DNA of 64,000 nucleotides, from NCBI RefSeq assembly GCF_021462225.1, contig NC_061806.1:3715234-3779233 (forward strand), given 5' to 3'. The first letter of the stretch is position 1. Each line of letters starts with the position of its first letter. The notes beneath the pieces were generated by a model, which was given only the letters and a program-made list of their open reading frames with translations, was not told where the DNA came from and searched no databases. This DNA is from Girardinichthys multiradiatus (taxonomy: Eukaryota > Chordata > Actinopteri > Cyprinodontiformes > Goodeidae). Of this stretch, positions 56,719 to 64,000 are shown one piece after another. The position numbers and the translations under genes are program-made.

Positions 56719-58862
56719 CTGTACAGTGGCAGTGACAGTGACAGTACAGATGGGTTTTTCCGGCTTCATGCCAGCTACACACAGAGTATCAGGTGACACG
56801 GCAGGCTAATACCAGGAGGAGGTGATGACTGGGCTGAGTCTGCTCCCAGCACTTTGATGGAAATGGTCAGAGAATTGTTGTAGTTTTTATTATTTTTGGG
56901 GTTTGTAAAATTGGAATTAATTAGAGTTTTGCTGAAAATGTTCTGTAAAAATCAAGTATGAATGTAAATGTGTTTATACAGATAATCCCTAACTCTCTGG
57001 GCTGTAAGATTAAGAGCTAAAACAATACCTTAATTCTTCTATAGAAAAGGTTTGATCTCATTTATTTTTCATCCGAGTCATCCAGACGTGCAGCAGCAAC
57101 GTGATGCTAACTTGTTGGCTCACTCTGGTCCATTATCCAACACTCAACAACACTGGGACTTGTCCCATCTTCTCTAAAGGAGAAGCTTTTTGATGAGTCA
57201 TGCATGAAAAATGAAAGAAAAGGTTTTGGTATGCAAACATGAGCGACATGTTCTACAGGTATGTGGATCTCTGCAAGGTAGAACGGTTCACTAATTTTAC
57301 CTTTCAACAATGGCTGTGAAAAAACTTTAAACCCTGACCGTGAGGTGGGTTCTACCTGTTGAACTTCCTAAAATGACCAGGTAGACCTTAATATGTCGGA
57401 CCTGTGATGATGGCTTACTGAAGGAGAACTAAGACATGCTAGGACCAACACTGCTGCCAGTGAACCAAAAGCATCTCCTAGTCTGCTCACTTCAGGGCCA
57501 AGTGGCTCATGAACGCTCCTTATTGGCAGCTGTTTAAAAAGGAGATTATAGGTACAATTACTAATGTAGTCACAGTTTTTGAAATAAATCTGATCGTATC
57601 TAAGATGGTTGGGGATCTTTTATACCCCAGGACATGCCGGCCTTGAAACCCATCTAAATCCTGCTGTAGAAAAGTCATCAAATAAATTTACTTTAAAATC
57701 TCTTGCTTGTTAAAACTCCTTCTATCCCCATGACAGGGTAAAAATCCAGTTGAGAAATTCTCAGTTTTGCATTACCAGATCCATTTGGAGGAATAAACAG
57801 TGCAGGATGCTGCATGGAATGCCTGAGCTCTCTTAGGGTCGTGGGAAGTTGGTTTGTTTGAGAGAAGCGCTCTTCTTCTCTCTGCTTTATGCCCTGAGCG
57901 CTCTAGACCTCCTCGTAACCCCAGCTTCCGGGAGTACCTCCCCACATAGTTTCCGGTTCATCAGTAAAGTGCACCATGCATTTCACTCTCTGTTACTGCC
58001 TCAGCACCTTGCTGCGCTGATTTTATTTTTTGTGGTCAAGGCCGTGTTCTGGTAGTTCCTTTGACAAAGAAATCTTATATCTGCACATGCCTGGTGTGTT
58101 TCTTTAGCTGACACACGTCTGTCACCGTCAGGAAGCCAGAAAGCGTCGATGATGTGCAGAGCTGCAGAAACAAACACACAAGTCAGCTCACTTATTTATT
58201 TCTGTGATGAAATTCAGCAAGCTTATTAATGTGCTCAGCTTATGCCATTAATAAATGACTACAGACAACAGCATGCAGCGGTACAGCTGTGGATGCTTCA
58301 AATGCTTCGTGAATTTAAAGAGAATTAAAAAAACCTTTCGGTCATATTAGGTGTAAGAGGAGCACACTGTGTCTTAAGTGCACGTTTTATGAGATAGGCT
58401 CATGTTTGCAGTATCTGCATACAGTTTTAGTTTTAAATATGACCAAAGAACAGGAAGTAGCATGGAGGGCCACAGGATGCAGTTTAAAGGTGTCTGCTGT
58501 CAAGCAAAACTGCCTGTTCTCAGTGTGGTTTAAGTGTTTAGAGTTAAAAAGGTCCACAGGTTTGTAAATCATGAAAAAATGCCAGAAACCAGAAACCATT
58601 TTGAAACTGCATGTATTTTCATCTAGAGTTCATATTCCACTGCTTTTCTATGTATTCTTATCAATCTTTTTCTCAAACAGGTCTGTGGTTGGACCAAAAA
58701 AAAATCGAAATGTTTCTTTTAAACCAAACAACACATTTGAGCACTTAGACATTATTCAGATGTGTTTTCAACAAAAGAACTCTCCCTGGGTTGTTTAAGT
58801 CAGTTTAAACAGCAGTGGCCAAACAATATCCATCCATAGGGGCCAACATATTACGTATTCCA

Positions 58863-58882
58863 CTAGTAGTAGTAGTAGTAGT
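58863..58882. repeat. (TAG)n microsatellite
   Basis: Short trinucleotide run of about 20 bp. Confidence 0.9.
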
Positions 58883-59225
58883 AAAACAAGGGACCCTGAC
58901 TGATGTATTCATTCACAGGGAGTACCTGGGTAAAACTCCCAGCAGAGGTTTATTTAAAATATATGCAAAGCATGCATGAGAGGTTGCAAGCAATGCAAAT
59001 AAAGAAGCAAAAGTTTATAGGCTGCTCAGGTAATATTATTCTACAGATGAATAATTAGCAGATTATTAGTGTGCAGAAATATACTGCTGAGGGGATGAAT
59101 TAGGGTACAAGACAAATATAATGTGGTATTCTAATTATTTTCATTGTTCTTCTTCTTGTTTTGTATCCTGGACCTGCCAACCTCCACCGCCACCTTGCTT
59201 ACCATCCGTCTGCTCTCCAACCCAG

Positions 59226-59227
59226 CT
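59226..59227 (+). CDS. septin7: Proposed 2-nt septin-7 microexon (CT)
   Basis: CCCAG|CT|GTAAGTA: a consensus acceptor and a consensus donor lie 2 nt apart. Upstream, no AG occurs for 112 nt (59112-59223) and the tract is rich in C and T, as expected before a real 3' splice site. The 2 nt supply exactly the missing phase: G+CT+CAACAG reads Ala-Gln-Gln, giving M-A-Q-Q-K-N-L-E-G at the junction, against M-V-A-Q-Q-K-N-L-E-G in mammalian septin-7. Exon definition of so short an exon is unusual. A ratchet site for stepwise intron removal or a decoy are alternatives. Confidence 0.4.
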
Positions 59228-59469
59228 GTAAGTACTCTGCTCTGTGTATTCCAGTGGGGTCAGAGATTATGTGTCCCAAACCTACTTACTAAAACTTTAA
59301 ACATGTAATGGTGGACGGAAAAGAATAAATGGTTTTAATGCTTTGTTGTTTTTTTTATAAATAAACCATGCATTTTTATTCAGCCATCTTCACCCATTCA
59401 TTTTTAAGTCCAGTTGCCATGTAGTAAATAGTCTGACTGCATGTAATTCAGTCTTGGTATTGATTCAGA

Positions 59470-60650
59470 TGTTCTGTTTCTGGCCTCAGAGGTTCTTTAA
59501 AAAACATTACAGAACAAACAACATCGTGAAGACCAAGGAGCACAGCAGACAGGTCAGGGAGAAAGTTTAACACAATTAAATTCAGTTTTATTTATATAGC
59601 ACCAATTCACAACGCATGTCGTCTCAAGGCACTTTACAAAGTCAGTTCAATGGAATCATACAGATTTCAAGTCAGGTTCATACATTCCAATGAATCCTAA
59701 TCATTGAACAGTTCAGTCAAATTCAGTTATTTATTCAAATTGGATAAAAAGTTTTTCTATCTAAGGAAACCCAGCAGGTTGAATCGAGTCAGTGACTTGC
59801 AGCATTCACTCCTCCTGGATGAGCATGTAGAGACAGTGGACAGTCACTGGTGTTGACTTTGCAGCAATCCCTCATACTGAGCATGCATGTAGCGACAGTG
59901 GAGAGGAAAAACTCCCTTTTAACAGGAAGAAACCTCCAGCAGAACCAGAACCAGGCTCAGTGTGAGCGGCCATCTGCCACGACCGACTGGGGGTTTGAGA
60001 GAACAGAGCAGAGACACAAAGAGAACAAAGAAGCACTGATCCAAGAGCAGGACATGCGACACAAGCCATCTGTCCCCCACATGACAACAAATGTGGAAAA
60101 AAAGTGTTCTGGTCAGATGAAACCAAAATTTGAACTTTTTGGCCAAGATGTAAAACTCTGTGGAGGAAAACCAACAGGGTACATCTCCCTGAACACACCA
60201 TCAAAATGGTGAAACATTTTGCTTGGAGAAGGAACAAGAAAGTTGGGCAGTGTTGATAGGAAGTTAAATACAGTTAAATACAAGCCAATCATTGAAAAAA
60301 AAAACCTGTTAGAGGCTGGAAAAGACCTCTGGGTCAGTGGTTGAAATTCCAGCAGGACACCGGTCCTGAACAGAAATAACCCCAAGCCTTTGCAGCATGT
60401 TTTTTTGCAAATGTAGGTCATATAGTGTATTAAGAGAGCGGCCTGAATACAAATGCACACCACACTTTTCAGATTCATATTTATTTATAACACATTTTAA
60501 AATCAATCCCTGCAGTTTCCAAGTATTTATAGCTTCGTGATGGTTTATCCGACAAAATACCAGTATAGTGGACTGAAGCTTGTGGTTGTAACATGACAGA
60601 ATGGGAAAAGGTTTCAGTGGTATGAATACTTTTGGAAACATGTCATTTTT
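59470..60650 (+). pseudogene. Tc1-like relic split by an L2 3' end
   Basis: The first part (59470-59570) has the 5' leader and the transposase start TKEHSRQVREKV. After the inserted L2 fragment the gene resumes at about 60052 (HKPSVPHMTTNVEKK, SGQMKPKFELFGQDVKLCGGKP, a later decayed catalytic part). It ends with a terminal-repeat-like GAATACTTTTGGAAACA near 60624. Same family as 17930-18970. A piece of transposase around the insertion is missing. Confidence 0.8.
59575..60050 (-). mobile_element. 5'-truncated L2 insertion (3' untranslated region only)
   Basis: Nearly the same sequence as 27703-28150, including TGCATGTAGCGACAGTGGAG, CCCTTTTAACAGGAAGAAAC and the tail TTTATATAGCACCAATTCAC. The tail at 59575 and loss of everything 5' of about 476 bp are typical of truncated LINE retrotransposition. 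Confidence 0.85.
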
Positions 60651-60691
60651 TTGTGTTTAGAGAGACTCATCATTTATGTAGTCTCTGTAGT

Positions 60692-60732
60692 CTGTTCCTA
60701 GAGCTGTTTAAATTAAACAGCTCTAGGAACAG
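60692..60732. repeat. 41-bp perfect palindrome (20-bp arms, 1-nt centre)
   Basis: The left arm CTGTTCCTAGAGCTGTTTAA and its exact reverse complement are separated by one A. It lies in the septin-7 intron 184 bp before the exon at 60916. Confidence 0.95.
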
Positions 60733-60915
60733 TCAAAGCTAAAAAGTGGTGAAGGTTAAAAAATGCCTAATGATAGAAATAAAAACTGTAAGGATTTGGT
60801 TTCTCCACTTTCCTAATAACTGTACACATTTGTCAGCTGGATAAAAAGCTCCTTCTGATGTTTGAATATTGGCTTTGGAGAAAAAGTAAAACCTGTGTGT
60901 GAATATAATCTGCAG

Positions 60916-61018
60916 CAACAGAAGAACTTGGAGGGCTATGTGGGATTTGCAAATCTTCCCAACCAAGTCTACAGAAAATCGGTGAAAAGAGGATTTGAGT
61001 TCACACTTATGGTTGTTG
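60916..61018 (+). CDS. septin7: Septin-7 exon encoding the pre-P-loop region (34 codons + 1 nt)
   Basis: It encodes [20 protein letters not shown], then [14 protein letters not shown] and the first base of Gly. This is the conserved septin-7 stretch covering the N-terminal segment, the basic alpha-0 region (KSVKRGFEF, implicated in membrane phosphoinositide binding and the N-C filament interface) and the first strand of the GTPase. The acceptor is CTGCAG at 60910-60915 and the donor G/GTGAGT at 61019. The next exon should begin with the P-loop GESGLGKS and is not found before 64000. Septin-7 is the obligatory subunit of SEPT2/6/7 filaments in cytokinesis and cilia. Which teleost paralogue (7a or 7b) cannot be told. 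Confidence 0.95.
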
Positions 61019-64000
61019 GTGAGTACATCTGTTTTAACCTGGTTGCCTACATGCTTCTGTATTCACACCTTGATATTAGAGCTGCGTGAAGAGACCCAAA
61101 ATTACAATCACAATATAGTTTATATGGATCACAATAAGATATTTGTTCTACATCATTATAATAATGGTGAACACTACTGCAGCTGTGAGCAGTAAATCAG
61201 ACTCTCACCCTTCTTCAACAGAAGGACAAAAGCACTAAACTTTGCAGCTGTTTACCCCACAATGCAACAGTAGATGTGATCTTTAACACGTTCACTTCAA
61301 ACTTGTTAAAGACACAGTATGTTCAGCAGTCTAAATCACATTAGACTGGTGAACATGTCTGCAAATAAACCTTATGATTGACACATATAGAAATTCCTTT
61401 GACCCATAAATTACCTTCTAAACACAGAGAAACACTGAAGACGTTGACACAGTATGATAGCGCACATATATGTCAAGCATCAAAACACCAGACAGAAAGA
61501 ACAGACTGGAAAAAAACACCAGCAAGATGAGGTCCGAAGCTGTAAGGGAAAAACCGCTAAAAACAAAAACACTAAATTCCAGCAGCTGACACAGTAATAC
61601 ATGACAGGAAAGCCATTTTATACAGTGGAGCATAAAACTCAGGGCCAACGTACTCACCATCTGACAAAGGCAGTAATACTAAAGGTTATCATCCTTTTCT
61701 CAGTTTAGCAGCCAAACCATAGCTTTCCTTAAACCCAAGCAGTTTTGATGGACCTTAGCTGTAGTCTCTCCTCTACTTTGTGGTAAAACTCCCCTTTGTT
61801 TAATTTCTCCTTCTGATCACCAGTGCTTGATCCAGAGCTGTTTTCTTTATTATTCCACAATCTGACACTGAAAGCCTAGTAACTCTAGCTGTTCTCTTAA
61901 CGTTTCTAATGGTGTTGTCCCCTCAGCTGATGCGATCAGGAGTGTTAAGAGAAACCGAGCTTCCTGCTTCCAGGAAATTTGATGCAGGGGGAAGTTGCTA
62001 TGGAAAAAAAAAAAAGTTGCTATGGACGTTTATACTCAAACAGACACAATATTGTCATGTCAGACATTGCACTTGATGCATGAAATGTATTCATTATATT
62101 GTCCAGGTCTGCTCCACATGTTAACAGATGAAGGCTGCAGCCTGCCTACAATATCCAGACTCAAATGATTTATATATATGTTCTGTCAGTGTAAGGACTC
62201 CTAGTGTGTTCTTGAATTGGGTCTGATCTGGTCTAAGCCTGATATTCATGTTACACATAGTCCACTTACCACAAGCCAGACTATGCTTACGGCTCCATGT
62301 CACCATTTTCACAAAGTTGGGTCCCAGATGTCTTCGAATGCTGAAGCTTTGAGTTCCTTTTAGTGGAGCTAAGGAGCTGAACCCAACTGCTTAAAGGCAG
62401 CTGCAAGTCATAATCCTCCCTCCACCAAACTTTACACATGACACAATGTAGTCAGGTAAGTACTGTTCCCTTGGTAACAGCCAAATCCAGACTAGACCAA
62501 GTCCATTGAATTTCTGGGAAGAGAGTCATGAGAACACTCTCCACCGCTTTAAGGTACAGTGGTCTCTTTACAGCAGTGCATCTGAAGCTTTGCATTGTAC
62601 TTTGTTGATGTGAGGCTTGGATGCAGCTGCTTGGCCATGGAAGCCCATTCCACAAGATTCTCTATGAACTATTCTTAATCTAATCTGAAAGCCACATGGA
62701 GTTTGGAGGTCTGTGGCTACTGACTGACAGCATAAATGCTGCTTGCAGCCAGAAATCCATCCCTCTGTCCCTGCTTGTGTGCATTTGCGATTAGCTGTCT
62801 CATTTAAATTATGTGGAGAGAAGAGAGTTCCTGTCATTACATTCTTGCTCTCAAAATTCAAAGCCTGATCTGCCTATTCAACAGGAGGTCCTCCTGCGTG
62901 GCATTTGCTTTCTCTAGTCTTACATGCTGCTACCTGAACAGGAAACTGTCCTGAATGGCCACAAGATGTCACATCCTGTGCCAAAAGTCCAGGACTTGCA
63001 GTACCATCTTGCCCCAAGGGCTCAGAAATTGGTCTCAGTGGGACTCGTCCTATCTTTGTGCATGTAATCATGCTCTGGTGTTTCCCCTGCTGTGTGCTCT
63101 CAGGAAAGAAAATTTCATGTGCAGTGTGCAACTGGAGCAGCAGAGTTTTTATAAAAGCTTCATACCTGCTACAATAGTTGAAGTATTTGTGCGTTTGTCA
63201 GTTTCTTAAGTTTCCTCATTGAAGGGGTGTTCTTGAAAGTTGGCTCTGCTGGGACTTGATGCGTGTGGATTTTATGAAAAATTGTGAAATTCTTCAGCAG
63301 ATATTCCAGAAATACTAAATTGTGGTAAAATCCTGCTTGGTTTGGGTTATTTCAGTTTAGGGACAACACATTGTGGTAAAGGTGGTGGAGTGCAGTTTTC
63401 TTTCCTACTGGTTATTAACAGTTTACTGGGAGGGGAATGTTTTCCGAAAGATTATCAAGAAACTGACAAAAGTTTAATGATTTAAATTGTTGTTTATTCC
63501 ACAGTTAACACAAAACAGAATTTCCTTTGCTTATTGATTGAGAATATTTCACATATTTAAACAAATAAAAATCTTATGAACAAAAAACCCTTTACCATTT
63601 AGTGGCGACAGACAGTTAGATCAGAAAGGTACATAACTTGGCCTTAGAATTCATTCTGGATGGGTTTCTTGTTTCATTTATTTTTCTATCATCCATTCCT
63701 GGGAGGTTGGCTGTAGAACTAGGAAGCTTAAACTTTGTAGCATTATTAGCAACATTAATGACAGGACCATGAAGCCGTGTGGAGTTGATCTTTAACATGG
63801 GTATCTATGATCTTCATTCTGAGTTCCTGAGCTTTCAGCTTTGCTTCCTCTGCTCCATGTTCAGGCCTCTGTTCCCTTTTTAAATAGGCTGAATGGCTGA
63901 CCATAAGCTTAAAGGTATCTGTGATTCTAATTAGGGTTAAATATACTCATAATGCAGGGGTTAATGTTCTGTTTAGGGGAACCAACAGATCTGTTAACTC
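61019..64000 (+). other. septin7: Septin-7 intron, continues past the window
   Basis: Starts with a consensus donor. No P-loop exon was recognised. It contains a Tc1 relic on the minus strand; the rest is unremarkable AT-rich sequence. Confidence 0.75.
62250..62900 (-). pseudogene. Tc1/mariner transposase relic, minus strand
   Basis: Minus-strand translation in broken frames: SVATDLQTPCGFQIRLR near 62690, GMGFHGQAAASKPHINK near 62620, LGLVWIWLLPREQYLPDYIV near 62470 and KFGGGRIM near 62425. This order matches a common fish mariner-like transposase whose antisense is seen across teleost genomes. Terminal repeats are not found. Confidence 0.75.

Larger units (their letters stand above)
52431..60915 (+). 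other. septin7: Septin-7 intron(s) with transposon relics
   Basis: About 8.5 kb between the first coding exon and the exon at 60916, presumably divided by the proposed microexon at 59226-59227. It contains a Tc1 relic, a LINE tail, a (TA)46 tract with MITE remnant, (TG)n and (TAG)n microsatellites, a Tc1 relic split by an L2 3' end, and a 41-bp palindrome. Between these, 54513-56690 and 56719-58860 show no recognised gene; the short frames there lack signatures. Confidence 0.65.

Noticed and set aside
57849..58055. 68-codon hydrophobic ORF as a possible small membrane protein
   Set aside because: No Kozak, splice or homology support; length is within chance expectation.
60862..61089. Septin-7 exon starting upstream at [17 protein letters not shown]
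   Set aside because: The upstream in-frame codons are not septin-like, and a usable acceptor CTGCAG sits right before QQKNLEG; the ORF merely runs through intron on both sides.
1..64000. CRISPR arrays, bacterial operons, rRNA or genuine tRNA genes
   Set aside because: None seen. The only tRNA-like sequences are SINE heads and one primer-binding site.

Overview
This is AT-rich vertebrate nuclear DNA, almost certainly from a teleost. It holds Rex3, L2/Maui-like and L1 non-LTR retrotransposons, Tc1/mariner and hAT DNA transposons, tRNA-derived SINEs, LTRs and microsatellites, all typical of fish. There are no bacterial-style operons, CRISPR arrays or rRNA genes. Nearly every long open frame belongs to a transposable element.

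Left part (1-20 kb): the 5' LTR and leader of an LTR element running off the left edge, with a tRNA-Tyr-type primer site; an L1 endonuclease relic; a GC-rich, internally deleted Rex3 copy; a 4 kb stretch I cannot identify; a Rex1/L2-group LINE relic; a decayed hAT element; a complete but dead Tc1 element (14082-15596) and a short deletion derivative beside it; and an older Tc1 relic.

Middle (20-46 kb): two near-complete L2-type LINEs, one on each strand (about 20110-25571 plus, 27700-33077 minus). The first is split by a 292-bp insert flanked by a 39-bp duplication, the second by a solo LTR with a 4-bp target duplication. A Tc1 element with a nearly intact 336-codon transposase follows (36725-37971). 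Next is a full-length Rex3 insertion (39881-44784) whose 5' part is inverted relative to its 3' part and which is bounded by a perfect 11-bp target duplication, the signature of twin priming. It carries two nested insertions: an uncharacterised 1.3 kb retroposon with two overlapping small ORFs, and a solo LTR.

Right part (46-64 kb): SINEs, small DNA-element relics, and the only host gene I can support, septin 7 on the plus strand. A CpG-rich promoter and first coding exon lie at 52.2-52.4 kb. A later exon at 60916-61018 encodes the unmistakable septin-7 segment just before the GTP-binding P-loop and is followed by a canonical donor; the gene continues past the right edge. The two exons do not join in frame directly. 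A strong acceptor and a strong donor separated by only 2 nt (59224-59233) would restore both the frame and the expected M-A-Q-Q-K-N sequence, so a 2-nt microexon is proposed. Intron 1 holds Tc1, LINE and MITE relics, a long (TA)n tract and a 41-bp perfect palindrome.

Nested insertions give a relative history: old Tc1, L2 and Rex3 copies are interrupted by younger LTRs, SINEs and LINE 3' ends.
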